A program made the position numbers and the translations under genes. DNA of 64,000 nt from Salvator merianae (Eukaryota; Chordata; Lepidosauria; Squamata; Teiidae). Where the stretch lies: contig QVOM02000034.1 in assembly GCA_003586115.2 (NCBI GenBank), positions 139,976,449 to 140,040,448 of the forward strand, read 5' to 3'. The notes under the pieces are model-generated. The model made no database searches, was not told the DNA's origin, and saw only the letters and a list, made by a program, of their open reading frames with translations. Every line of letters begins with the position of its first letter. Position 1 is the first letter of the stretch. Of this stretch, positions 22,616-34,600 are shown in pieces.

Positions 22616-25370
22616 CTAAAGCATCCCAGACAGATATCTGTCCAGCCTTTCCTTGAAGACCTCCAGCAAAGGAGAGCCCACCACCTCCTGTGGTAACCTG
22701 TTCCAGTGACTGATTGCCCTTACGGTCAGAAAGTTTTTCCGAATATCTAGCCTGTATCTACTCCCTTGAAGTTTCATCCCATTGTTTCTAGTCCTTCCTT
22801 CTTGCGCAACTGAGAATAGGGCCAATCCTTCTGCACTGTGACAGCCCTTCAGATACTTGAAAACAGCTATCATATCTCCTCTCAGTCTTCTCTTCTGCAG
22901 GCTAAACATTTCTAGGTCCTTTAACCGTTCCTCGTAGGACATGGTTTGCAGACCAATCACCATTTTGGTCGCCCTTCTCTGAACTTGTTCCAGTTTGTCA
23001 ATGTCTTTTTTAAACTGGGGTGCCCAGAACTGCACACAATACTCGAGATGAGGTCTGACCAAGGAAGAGTAAAGTGGGACAATTACTTCTCGTGATCTAG
23101 ACTCTATACTCCTCTTGATACAGCCCAGGATGGTGTTTGCCTTTTTTGCAGCTGCATCACACTGTTGACTCACGTTTAATCTGTGATCTACTAGTACACC
23201 TAGATCCTTTTCACATGTGCTTCTGCTCAGCGAGGTTCCTCCCATTCTGTATTGGATATTGTCATTTTTCTTACCCTGATGTAAAACTTTGCATTTCTCC
23301 TTGTTAAATGTCATTTGGTTAGTTTCAGCCTACTGTTCAAGCTTGTCCAAATCATTTTGAATCCTCTCTTTCTCCTCCCTAGTGTTAGCAACCCCTCCTA
23401 GCTTTGTGTCATCTGCAAATTTGATCAGCATCCCCTCGACTCCTTCATCCAGATCGTTTATTAAAATGTTGAACAGCAATGGGCCCAAGACAGAGCCTTG
23501 CGGTACCCCACTCAAGACAGACTTCCAATCTGATGTGAAGCCATTTATGACCACTCTTTGAGTACGATCACTAAGACAGTTATGAATCCACCTAACAGTT
23601 GTCCTGTCAATCCCATATTTGATCATTTTTTCAATAAGTATAGTATGAGACACCTTGTCAAATGCTTTGCTAAAGTCAAGATATACTATGTCCACAGCCT
23701 TTCCTTGATCGATCCATCCAGTAATTTTGTCATAAAAGGAAATGAGATTAGTCTGGCATGACTTGCTTGTTACAAATCCATGTTGGCTCTGGATAATTAC
23801 TGCATTCCCATCCAAGTGCTCCCATATATGCTGTTTAATGATTTGTTCAAATATCTTGCCTGGTATTGAAGTCAGGCTCACAGGCCTGTAGTTGCCTGGG
23901 TCAGCCTTCTTTCCTTTTTTAAAGATAGGTACAACATTTGCCCTTCTCCAATCTTCTGGGACTTCTCCTGTTATCCATGAGTTCTCAAATATCACGGAGA
24001 GTGGTTCAGCAATTATATCAGCTAATTCCTTCAGCACCCTAGGAAGTAATTCATCTGGGCCTGGAGACTTGAATTCATTTAAGTTTGCTAAGTGTTCCCT
24101 CACCTTCTCCTTGTCCATACAGAGCCTTGATTCACTTATTCCCTCCACAGCACAGTGAAGGCCAACTGATGTTTCATTTCCTTTCTGAGAGAAAACAGAT
24201 GCAAAATAGGAGTTCAGAAGTTCTACCTCCTGAATGCCGTTTTTGACCAAATCACCCTTCTCATTTTGTAAAGGTCCTATAGCTTCTTTGACTTTTCTTT
24301 TGCTTCTGACATACCCCCAAAACCCTTTTTGATTGTTTTTGGCCTCTCTTGCAATCCTCAATTCATTTTTAGCTTTAGCCTTTCTGACACTTATCCTGCA
24401 GTTCCTGCAGATTGCATTATATTCTTCTTTTGATATTTCCCCCTCTTTCAATTTTTTAAACAATTCTTTTTTTCTTTTTAGCAAGTTATTAAGTTCAGGG
24501 TTCATCCACCCTGGTCTCTTTAGATGCTTGCCATTCTTTCTTCTTTTAGGAATTGTTAAAGATTGCGCCTCTAGAATCTCTTTTCTTAAAATTTCCCATC
24601 CTTCCTGGACATTTCTGTCCTTTAAGACACTCAGCCAATGGATCCTTCCTACCCTCCTTCTGAGTCCATCAAATTCTGCTCCTCTGAAATCTAACCTTGA
24701 AGTCTGAGTCCTCTCAGATCTTCCTCCTTTTGTTATCCAAAACTCAATGATAGCATGGTCTGCCTCCCAGGGTCCTAGTCACCCTTACTTCCTCAACCAT
24801 TTCCTCCCTGTTGGTAAGGATTAGGTCCAAGATAGCAGACCCCCTTGTTTTTTCCTCCATCTTTTGGGAAATGAAGTTATCTGCCAGAGAGGATAAGAAT
24901 TTATTGGACCCATGACTTTTGCCTGAGAGAGATTCCCAACAAATGTCCAGATCGTTAAAATCTCCCATAATCACCAGGTCGTGTTTCCCTGAGAGCTTGG
25001 CCATCTGATGTATAAAGAGTTCATCCATATCTTGTGTTTGTCCAGGGTGTCTTTAATAAACTCCTACAACAGTATCCTTTGTGTTGCTCTCCCCTTGTAT
25101 TTTCACCCAAACGGTTTCTATAGGGCTTCCATTATCTGAAAGATTAATCTCTGTGATGGTATATACTTTCCTTACATACAATGCAACACCTCCTCCCCTT
25201 TTATTAAGCCTGTTTTTTTTAAATAAGTTGTATCCTTCGAGCTCCGTGTTCCAATTATGTGAATCATCCCACCAAGTTTCAGTTATGCCTATGACCTCAT
25301 ATTTATTTTCCTGTGCTAGGATTTCCAGTTCTCCTTGTTTGTTTCCCATGCTTTGCGCATTGGTATAGAA
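22616..25370 (-). pseudogene. CR1 ORF2 relic of copy 3
   Basis: Open pieces are 25053-25349 (endonuclease start, ITETWWDDSH), 24744-25028 (LVIMGDFNDLDICW, then a break near GGR/PCYH where the SDH box should be), 23330-24505 (linker and RT with YLDFSKAFD, SGVPQGSVLGPLLF and FADDTKLGG) and 22616-23314 (thumb and C-terminus, HWNRLPQEVVGS). A single stop separates the last two pieces near 23315-23330, and a small deletion interrupts the endonuclease near 24760. The RT core motifs are intact. Confidence 0.92.
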
Positions 25371-25534
25371 ACATTTTAGTTTGCGACAAATGTCTCTTTC
25401 AGGCTTGACTTCTCTAGTTTCCTTCCAAACTGTTTGTCTTTATTCCTTCCTTTCATTTCTGGTAGCAAGATCCTTATCTGTATTTATTAGCTGCTTATCT
25501 TTCTCTGAACTTTTACTTCCCTTCCCCTTTCACC

Positions 25535-26425
25535 CTAGTTTAAAGCTCTCCTGATGAGCGCAGCCAGTCTCCTGCCAAATATGTGCTTTCCTGTCTTTGT
25601 AAGATGGAGCCCATCTCTTGCAAGGAGTCCATCATATAAGTAGTTTAGTCCATGGTCTAGAAATCCAAATCCTTGCTGGTAGCACGATTGACGTAGCCAG
25701 TTGTTTACCTGTAGAATCTTGCTCCATCTTCTTGTTCCATGGCCATTCACTGGGAGGATAGAAGAGAAGACAACTTGCGCTCCCAGTTCCTTCACTTTCC
25801 TGCCTAGGTCTTCAAAGTCTCTGCAGATAGCTTCAAATTCCTTCCTGCAGTGTCATTTGTTCCTACATGTATTAGTAGGAACGGGTAATAGTCTGTAGGA
25901 CTGAAGAGTCTTGGCAGCCTCTCGGTTACATCTTTGATTCGTGCACCGGGAAGGCAGCACACTTCTCGTGAGGTCATGTCAGGTCTGCACACGGCTGCCT
26001 CTGTTCCCCTCAATAAGGATTCCCCCACAACCACCACTCTCCTATTCTTCTTCACAGCTTCTCTTCTTTTTTTTTTCGGTTGAAGAGGTTTCATATTGCA
26101 CACCAAATCTTTCTGATCTTCCTGATTATTCTCTTCCGTGAGAGCCTGGTACCGGTTTTCAAGCTGTACAGTTGGTGACTCTCTCCTTATCCTCCTGCTT
26201 CTTTTGGTCACGTGCTTCCAATCCTCAGCTTCCAGAGGTTCTCTGATGTTGTCTTCTCTGTGATCATTTTGAAGTGCATCTTCCGTCCTGTCCAGGAAGC
26301 TCTCCTTCTCCCTAATGAGCTTCAAAGTAGCCACTCTCTCCTCAAGTTCTTGCACTTTCTCTTCCAGCAAAGACACACGCTCACATTTGCGGCAGGTGTA
26401 ATTAGGGTCCCCCTCTGGTAGAAGT
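25535..26425 (-). pseudogene. CR1 ORF1 relic of copy 3, esterase region largely open
   Basis: The frame 25804-26376 carries the coiled coil (SLLEEKVQELEERVATLKLI), a basic linker and the start of the esterase. The usual GDS nucleophile box reads GES here (VVVVGESLLRGTEA), followed by HVGTNDTAGR. A frameshift near 25800 leads into 25535-25795, with FSSILPVNGHG and the terminal DGLHLT box. The stop seen in copy 2 is absent, so the two copies complement each other for reading the domain order. Confidence 0.9.
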
Positions 26426-29400
26426 ATCAGAATTTGATTTACTCTGAATTTGATTCACTCTGTAAGATCCAAGTAGTATACAAGAGATACATTTATAGCA
26501 ATAAACAGTACACGGCTCTAATAAGATCTTCACCTAGGAGTTGGTACAAAAGCACTCAGGATAGAATGGAAAATAAAAAGTTGAATAAATGTCCATGATT
26601 ATGTAATCTGTTCTTCTCCTATGATGAGAAGAATACGATAGATCAGGAGCAATAATCCAGATAAAGTGAAAATAAAGAAAAGCCAACGATGTTTAAGGTC
26701 TTTTTCAATGGCTGCTGCTACACTATGAAATCAGGCTGCAGAAGACTAGTTAAAGATCAAAAGTAGACATAATTTGTATATTTGACAACTAAATGTAACT
26801 TAGATGTCTCTTCCTGTTTGCTCTGGCTTTTCTGCCTACTTTACTATTTTGCTCTATAGCTGCAACTGAGAATTACATATGCTTTCTCTTAAAATCTTTG
26901 TTCCCTCCATCTGGGGTGAGGGTTGACAGCATTGCAATCTGTGAAAAACTCTTGTCTAAGGGGGGATGGGGGTCGGCATTGTATGTGATATCCCTGTGTT
27001 CAGCATTGCAATCTGTGAAAGGTCTTGCAACTTCTACTTGATGGCAGTTGTTATTGCTGTTGTTGGAAGTAGTGGGATGGAATGAAAACTTGCAGAGGCA
27101 GTGAACAAGAAAATAAGCCTAGACAAGAGTAGTACAAGGAAAAAACAGCATTCCAAGGCTGGTGGAGAATTCTGTCCTGAAAAGCGATGTCTGGTCCAGG
27201 AGCACTGTGTAAGTATGTGAGGGGGAGTTGTAGTAAGACCACAACAACAGAGAATAGAAAGCTGAACCTCCTGCTTCTTGAGCAGTGAAAACAGAACTAA
27301 TGGGAGGGATGTGAAAGGAAAAGGCTTGGTCTTGTTCCTTCAGGGAAACTACACAGAAAAAGCACTTGACACTTTCCCCCTGCAGTTATTGAGACCAATG
27401 AGTATATATTCCTTAACTACTGTTCCCCTCTATTTGACCTGACCCCATTTTCACCAGATTTCTATCAGCACTTCATTTTTTTAAAATGATGTGAACAAAG
27501 GTATTAAGGAGGGAAGCTGCCCGCCATGATATAAGCACTTCCTCACCAAACAGCAGTAGCACTTCAGGACTACTTTGCTATCTGGGCGAAGTTAGTTAGT
27601 TATTCTTAACAATACTTCACCTTCAAAGGTTGGTCTCAGACACTTTATTACATGAGGTCTTGGCTGCCATTACACATGTGACTAACCCTTGAACTCCTAC
27701 CAACAAGTTGTAATATCATTGTTGTACATACATAGAAGTAGTGAGACCCCTAGAGGCCATACACAGAATATAACATATTGCTATAGGAGTGTATCTCTTT
27801 TAGGGAAATAATGCAGCGGTATAGAGGAGGAAGGCAGTTTGATTTATGAAAGTTGCTGCCCACAAGAGAAAAATTAGTTTACTCAGTGTGGTCCATCAGT
27901 TCTACTTGTACTAATTTAGCAGTTAATATGGACAGTTCCTTTGATTTGACTGAAACACCGTCCCATTTAGATAATCACAAGTTAGCATGTACCCAGGCTG
28001 TGATGTCCATGTGGACCTGCCCTGTGCAGCCTCAGTACTTTTCAGAGGTGCAGGGATGTCTATTGAGGGATTTATGACACATTAATGCCTCCCAGGGACA
28101 TGCCAGGCTGGGAGAGGGTGATGTCAATAAAATTTCCTGGAGATGAAAGAAGTGAATTTGAAACAAGTTTGGATGAGAAGAGTATGAGTGAAAGAGATAT
28201 AGTCCTGGTGCTTCTTTGTTTTGTGTTGTTTACTATCACTATAACGCATACTGACCATGTAGCTATAATAAAGGATTTTGCTTGAAAGTATGGGGTGCTA
28301 TGGCTTGTTCTCATTCTGTTGACCAGTACAAGTGTAAAAATGGCTCCAGGCTGTGCAAAAATAATACAGGCCTAAATCTGAATTTCAAGTCAAGTTTATT
28401 TATTTAAGAACAAGGGAAGTTTCAGGTTGTTTTTTTTTAAAAAAGCACAAAATTCATGGTTTTACTTCTGGAACAATATACAAGTCACATTTCAAGCTTA
28501 CAAGCAGGCAAGTAGAGATCAGTTTAGATCGTCACAGCTGTAAGTGCCCCGAAATGGAACACTGCAACCGTCCCTCTCACATGAAGAGCAAAACAAGACT
28601 AGATTTCCAGATGTTTTTAAGAAAAGTGAGAAATACCCAAACTGAGTTCAATGCTATAGACAGTAAACATAAAAGAATTCAAAATCCAAGAATCAGATTG
28701 CGCATTGCTCTACGCGGAAGACTTACAGAACGTTCCCGTGAAGTAAAAAAATAAACTCTGTATACAGCAGAGTTAACTATAAAGCTCAGTCTTTATTGCA
28801 GCTTAAGTTCCATAGTAAAAATAGCTAAGTAGGATAAAAATCAGTTGCACTGCACATTGTAGCAGTAGTATTATAGAATCTTCAGTACAGCATAATCAGG
28901 ATACAGAATCATGGTTGTCATATAGTATCAATCAAAGATTAACGAATACATGTACTGTCATACTCAGGTAAATTGGTAGCTTGACTACATGGTAAAAAGT
29001 AAAAGAGCAAGAAAGCAAGAAGGCCAGAATCTCAGTGAATGCTTCTTGTCACATATATTACATCATTTGTTATTATTATCATTTATCTTAGTTATACACA
29101 GTTACTTTCTCAGGCTAGGTTTCTCATGGATAAGAGAACGTTGTAATCTGTAACACACTAGTCATAACAATTCTATGAAGCTGGATGTTGATCATTTAGT
29201 AACTTTCCACTTAACATAAACAATATAGCTGTAGTACAGGAAACAGGAAACTGTTAAGACTAGAAAAACTGGAATTAGCTTATGGCCTATACAGAATCTA
29301 TATTTTAACTTCTATATTCTGAACAATTTTGCATATGCCTTACTCCGTCTTTACATTGAATAAGAATAGGGGAGTGCTCCCAGATGTTGAAAGTACATCT

Positions 29401-29516
29401 CTTTAGGGGCTTGCTCTGTAAAAAGAAAGATTTTCAATCAGAAATCCTGTTTTATAGCTATCTAAAAAATACATGCTAGATAAAAACACCTTTAACATAT
29501 CTTCTTCAATTCCCAG
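26426..29516 (+). other. Intron 6, last part; nothing firmly recognised
   Basis: About 3.1 kb of intronic DNA. ORFs at 27853-28077, 28085-28285 and 28554-28754 were inspected for missing host exons. None has an acceptor, donor and open frame in the required phase 1-1. Confidence 0.55.
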
Positions 29517-29694
29517 AGTTGGAGCAGCTGCAAAAGGTTGTATTGGCTTCACATTCAAAACTGCAGAATGGTGAGCGTGAGAATGAACAGCAACAAACTG
29601 AGCAGTTGCAACTTCAGGATGAGATCCAATGCAAACATCAAGACTTTGTGCAGTTGCAGAAGGAATTCCTGGCATTGCAGAAGAACAATTGCAG
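29517..29694 (+). CDS. PDE4DIP: Myomegalin-like exon 7 (178 nt)
   Basis: The acceptor is TTCTTCAATTCCCAG ending at 29516 and the donor is TGCAG|GTAGGA at 29695. It encodes a continuous coiled coil, starting ELEQLQKVVLASHSK and passing through QLQLQDEIQCKHQDFVQ to LQKEFLALQKNNCR. It aligns with the myomegalin helix that directly precedes the LQQQC block. It takes one base from exon 6 and passes two to exon 8. The large intron that follows (22.5 kb) is almost entirely transposons. Confidence 0.9.
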
Positions 29695-29756
29695 GTAGGA
29701 AAATGAAATGAAATTGCTAGCTGCTGGAGAATCAGCAAAGAAGACAAATGTCTTCT

Positions 29757-32700
29757 TCTTTTTTTTTTTAGAAATATAAAAATATTTTATTATATCTTAA
29801 AACAACAGTCAGACATAAACAAACATTTACTGATATAACAACAATTCAACAGACTTCTACCTATCTACCATACCTAAATAATATCACAATTTAAATAGTG
29901 CTCATTGTTGGTTTTCCAGGAGTGACAAAAATTAAAGTTTAACAGGTCTCAGGATCTTTATCAGAATATACTGTATCAAGATGGAGACAGAAATATAGAT
30001 AAGGCTTCTGAAGATGGGATTAGGCTAGTATCTAAATTTGAAATAAAGTCTGTTAATGGGGCCCAAATATCCGCAGATGTCAAAGACATTTCCTGACCAT
30101 TCATCAGTTTGCGTTGGTAAGTCAGATTTTCATTAATTACCAGTTCCTACAGTTTGTCATACCAACAAGCAAGTGTGAATTTAGTTTTGTTTTTCCATTC
30201 TAATGAAATTACTTTCTTTATAGCTAATATAAAGTCTAATAAAAATCTATATTTGAAAATTAAAGAGTCTTTGTGTTAAATATGTAGGAGACCCATTTAT
30301 TTGGTAATTATAACTTGCTGTTGAAGTATACGAGACATCTCTTCCTGAATAAGTGTCCAATAAGGTTTTGTCACAGGCCATTGCCACCACATATGAGCAA
30401 ATGTGCCAAGCTGTCCACAGTTGTGGCAGCATCAGGGAGAGTGATTTGTCAACATTTTAGATATTAACCCTGGAGTTCGATGCCATCTATATATCAGTTT
30501 TAAATGCAGTTCTCTAGCAAGCACCGGCTTGGGCCATTGGTGGGAAGCTGAAGTAGCCATATTCCATCTTGTATCATCCAACTGGGTGTCTAAATTTTTT
30601 AAGCCTGTTTGATCTCCACACAACATTTGTATAAGTATTCTATAAATCATTGAGATAGTAACTTTTGGCATATGAGAAAGAAAATCAAACATATTTTTAA
30701 GCATTGTTAGGTTTCGTAACAAACTTGAACATAATGTGTTGGTGTTTAAAACAGAGATTAACCCATAACATTTTAGCCACCTGCAGGATGAATGTTGTAA
30801 ACTGTCTATAATTTTATCTCTTGAAACTTCATGGGTGGTAGCTTGATAAAAATCTTTAACTAATATCAAATAGTTTTGTTCGAAACTTTCACAATCGGAA
30901 TTTGATAGTGATCATGCAAGTGGTTCCCATATTTTTAAGGGCATAATTGGAGATGGAGCAGGTTTTTGCCAATGAGACCATGTCTTAATTGTGCAATGAA
31001 GCATATTTTTAATATTTTATCTATGTTTTTTGGAGTTTGTAAAAAGAAAGAGGATTTCAGTATATCCAGGATTCCCTGTGTCTCTGGTTTCAACCACCAT
31101 TGCCTGGAGGGATGGGTAGCTAAGAGCAGATGCTTAATTTGAAAAGATGCAAAATAACAAGATAAATTTGGATATCCCCACCCACCCATCTCTTTGGTCC
31201 TGTAATAGTATTTCCTAGCTAATCTAGATTTTTTGCCAGCAAAAATAAATTGATTTAGTATTTTTCCCCAATTTTTCAGTTCGGTATCAGATAAAAAAGT
31301 AGGGATTGTTTGAAAAAAGTATAAAATTTTTGGTATTATCATCATTTTAACTGCAGCAGTTTTTCCTAACAAGGATACATTTTTTCCCTTCCAATTTTTT
31401 TAGATCCTTTCGGATTTTATTCCAGAGTAGAGTGTAGTTATATTGAAACAATTTAGAAAGATTGATTGGAATATTGACTCCTAAATAATGACAACTTTTT
31501 GGAGTTATTTTAATACCTGTGTTCTTGAATATGGATAATTGAGTTTTTGGTGGGGTATATCTGTATAATGAGTTGTGATTTATTGAGATTTACTTGAAGT
31601 CCAGATACTGCTGAATATAGCTCCAATTCTCTAACGAGGGTTGGCAATGTTGACAGTGGGTCAGTTGTGAATAAAACAAAATCATCCACATACAGATTAA
31701 ACTTAATATGCGAATCTCCTAAAGAGAAACCAATAACATCTGGTGATTGTCTAAGTATGTCTGCTAATAGTTCCAAGGATAACACAAATAGAAGAGGGGA
31801 AAGTGGACAGCCCTGTCTCATTCCTCTATTAACTGGAAATGGAGATAAAGACAGCCCATTGATACAGACCAATGAGGTGGTAGTATTATATATATTCATT
31901 ATCTTGAGGAATTTGGCACCAAAATTCATATTTTGTAATGTTTGAAGTAAAAATTGATGACTTAAGGAATCAAGTGCTTTGTAAAGATCTAAAAAAAAAC
32001 AAAAAACTAAAGGTGTTTTAGTCTGCTTACTATGATGTATTAAATTTAGTACTATCCTAATTGGGTCTGAGATCAATCTTCCTGGAATGAAGTTGAATTG
32101 TTCCTTTTTAACAATTTTAGAGATAAAGATGTTTAATCTTTGGGCTAAGAGAGAAATAAAAATCTCGTAGTCCTGGTTTAAGAGTGATATGGGCCGGTAA
32201 GATTCCATATTTAGGGGTGAGCGTCTGGGTTTCAAACAAGTGACTATTATTGCTTCCTTCCAAGAGTCAGGAATTGGTTTTCCTAAAAGTATGTCATTAA
32301 ACATATTAGCTAAATGAGGGACTAAAATGTCTTTGAAGGTTTTATAAAAAAGTACTTGGGAAGGCATCTGGGCCCGGGGTCTTATTATTCTTTAGTCTCT
32401 TGATGACGTTCTTCACTTCATCTATTGAGACTGGGGCAGTTAAACTTCCTTGCTGTATTTTTGTAAGTTGTGTTAATTTTAGCTTAGCAAAATATTTCTG
32501 TAATGCAGTATTTGAAGTCTTATATTTAGTATAAAATTGTTAGTAAAAATTTTTGAAGGCTTGTAATATATTTTCATTAGTAGTGACTTTGGAAGCATCA
32601 GCTATCTTTTGCAGTTCTTCAGTATGCTGTTTTTGTTGTTTTTTATGTAACATTATTGCCAGTAACCTAGAATTACGATTACCTTCAGAGTAGGATCTAT

Positions 32701-32973
32701 GTTTTAAATGAATTTGGGCTTTAGCTATTTTACTAGATTCCATTAAATTTAGTGCTTTCCATTTATTTAAAATTAAAGAATATATTTTCTTAGAGTCAGA
32801 GCATCTATGTCGTTCTTCTAACAGTTTTAGTTCTAACAACAATTTATGTTGTGCCTGATTTGTTTTATATAGTCAATGAGTATGTGAAATATAATATCCC
32901 CTCATTACCGATTTCATGGCTTCCCATAAGACTTGTGGTGTTGAAGCCATTAAATTATGATCAAGACATATAA
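29757..32973 (-). mobile_element. L1-type LINE (L1-A), 3' portion: RT and C-terminal ORF2
   Basis: The - strand ends in a poly(A), seen as poly(T) at 29757-29769. Going 5' along the element there is a C-terminal piece (30432-30869), a thumb region (30935-31372, LGKTAAVKMMIIPKILYFFQ), the RT (31510-32367) and the pre-RT linker (32540-32950, including TPQVLWEAMKSVMRG). Homology then stops abruptly near 32973 and resumes at about 38226 with the end of the endonuclease. It is therefore one L1 interrupted by about 5.2 kb. Confidence 0.85.
31510..32367 (-). pseudogene. L1-A ORF2 reverse transcriptase relic
   Basis: It shows SYRPISLLNQDYEIFISLLA, LDLYKALDSLSHQFL (block A, with the usual Asp-Phe replaced by LDLYKA), INRGMRQGCPLSP-like text (NRGMRQGCPLSPLLFVLSLE, block B) and YVDDFVLF (block C; L1 usually has FADD/YADD, here Val). 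The preceding and following pieces are separated by stops. The block order and RQGCPLSPLLF identify the L1/Tx1 lineage. Confidence 0.88.
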
Positions 32974-33515
32974 TGAAGGAAATATATCAATATTAATTTG
33001 ATTAATTACACAAATTACACAATTACGCAAATATTGGGCCTGCTTTAGTAAAAGCAAATGCTGTGTGAAGTTTTACTGTGTTTAAAAGATAAAAAGCAGT
33101 AACAGATAAAGCAACCTTCTCAGGGATTAAAGAATGTAAACTATCTGTTGTTACTACAAAATGTACCGGAATATGCTAGTTTTCATGCTGCATTGTTTTT
33201 AGTTTGACACTTAACCTAATAACACATGCAGACTCGGTGTCTAGGTCACTCACGAATCTTAGATAGGACAGGAACTTATACCTTTTTTCCTGGATGTTTG
33301 GAATGTTACTTTTGATTGGATGGAGAGCAAAGAGTGTATAAAAGCAACTACAATTTATCAGTAAACCACCGCACTTATCTCTGTGAGAGGAGTGTTGCTT
33401 CTTTTTGGCCAAAAAGTACTTTGTCTGTGTCTTTATTTCTGAAGTTTCTTTTCTGTGAAAGTTAGAGTTTCTTTCTACAGCTCCGCTTTTACCTGGGCTT
33501 TGGGAAATGGCAACA
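32974..33515 (+). mobile_element. Possible solo or 5' LTR of an endogenous retrovirus-like element
   Basis: The segment between the L1-A break and a primer-site-like sequence can be read as an LTR, starting TGAAGG at 32974 and ending CA at 33514-33515. It has a TATAAAA box at 33337-33343. The start and the lack of a second matching LTR are unproven, and I found no gag, pol or env frame downstream. It is an old copy with no coding potential seen. Confidence 0.4.
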
Positions 33516-33520
33516 ATTCT

Positions 33521-33538
33521 TGGGGGCTCATCACGGAT
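33521..33538 (+). promoter_or_regulatory. tRNA-Pro-type primer-binding-site-like sequence
   Basis: TGGGGGCTCATCACGGAT differs at three of 18 positions from the complement of the tRNA-Pro 3' end used as primer by many gammaretrovirus-like elements. It lies 5 bp after a CA that could end an LTR, and about 180 bp after a TATA box, as expected. Confidence 0.5.
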
Positions 33539-34600
33539 TTGCAGCACGGACCCGTTGCAGCCTCAGCACAGCTCAAAAGGGACACTGATGCCAGCGTTTG
33601 GGATGGATTTCTCCCCTGGTCTCCCTTCAGAGAAGGTGCCTGTGACTGCTTTGGGGTAAGAGTTAGCTGTGAAACTCCTGGCAGAAAAGAAGGGACAGAA
33701 AGAGAGTATTCCGTCTGGAAGCTCTCTGGGAATTATGTGATTTTTACTGGAAAAAGGGTCAGCTGGCAGTTAATAAAGGAAAGGAAAAGGTTCCCTCACT
33801 TGTGCGCAAGGGAGTGGCCGGTATATAGAAAAAGGCTAGCTGGGGAAAAGAGATGGCCATGGTAATCATTTGACTTTGTACCCTGGAAGGGGTCCATAGC
33901 CAAGGTATATAGATTATCCAGTGTTTGTGGAGATACCACAGTGGGATACTTAGAGGACATGTTTGGGATGGTTATTAAGCTTTGCTCCCTTAATCAGTGT
34001 CTCCCTTGGGGATTGCAATCCCAGGGAAAGGCAGAGACGCCGAAGGTTCTTCTGCAATTACTCTACTGATGAAGATCAGGGGAAGCCCACAGGCTTCAGG
34101 GGACACTGGGGAAGGGAGTAAAACGAAAGAAAAAACAACAAAGAAAACCTTTTTTCCTTGACAGGTGTCTCCCTAAGGGACTGTGATCCCAGGGATGATT
34201 CTCCCCCTTCCTATTTTAAAGAGGAAGGGCGGAAGCGAGTTGTCTTATGATCCCGAGTTCCTACTGCCACCCCCAAATGGGGATGAGGGAGGAACACAAG
34301 AATTGAGCCTGAGAAAGGCCAGGAGATGGGATTTGGGGGTAACTCAGCTGACTCTGCTGATTATGAGGATCGGAAAAGCCTACAGGCTTTGGGAGACCCT
34401 GAGAAGGAAAACAAACAAACACAAACTTGAATACTTTGCTGTTGCTGTGCATTTTACATTTCATGATTATATGACATATTTTGAAGTTTTTTATTTGTAT
34501 CTTGCTGTATCTTGTGTATGGTTTAATGTTTTTGTTTATTCTTAGTATTAAGTTGAAGATTTTATTGAAAGTGTGGTATACAAATAGACATACATACATA
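33539..34600 (+). repeat. Leader-like segment with an imperfect direct duplication
   Basis: Two similar blocks occur at about 33996-34140 and 34166-34428. Both open with GTGTCTCCCT and GATCCCAGGGA-like text, and both close with an AAGCC-CAGGCTT block followed by A-rich AAACAAACA-type sequence. They follow the primer-site-like sequence and may be the leader of the retrovirus-like element. No gag-like frame is visible. The ORFs at 33455-33865 and 34183-34545 have no recognisable homology. Confidence 0.45.

Larger units (their letters stand above)
22541..26425 (-). mobile_element. CR1 LINE copy 3, nearly complete, inverted relative to copy 2
   Basis: On the - strand it ends, at low coordinates, in AGAATCATAGAATCATAGAG, the complement of the CR1 tandem tail. 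It covers ORF2 (22616-25370) and most of ORF1 (25535-26425). It breaks off near 26425, within the ORF1 zinc-finger region (NYTCRKCE is still present). Text identity with copy 2 is obvious over its whole length, in opposite orientation. The two copies flank exon 6. Confidence 0.93.

Noticed and set aside
27853..28285. ORFs in intron 6, considered as missing host exons
   Set aside because: The apparent start is TTG, the frames lack an acceptor/donor pair in phase 1-1, and there is no match to the expected coiled-coil module.
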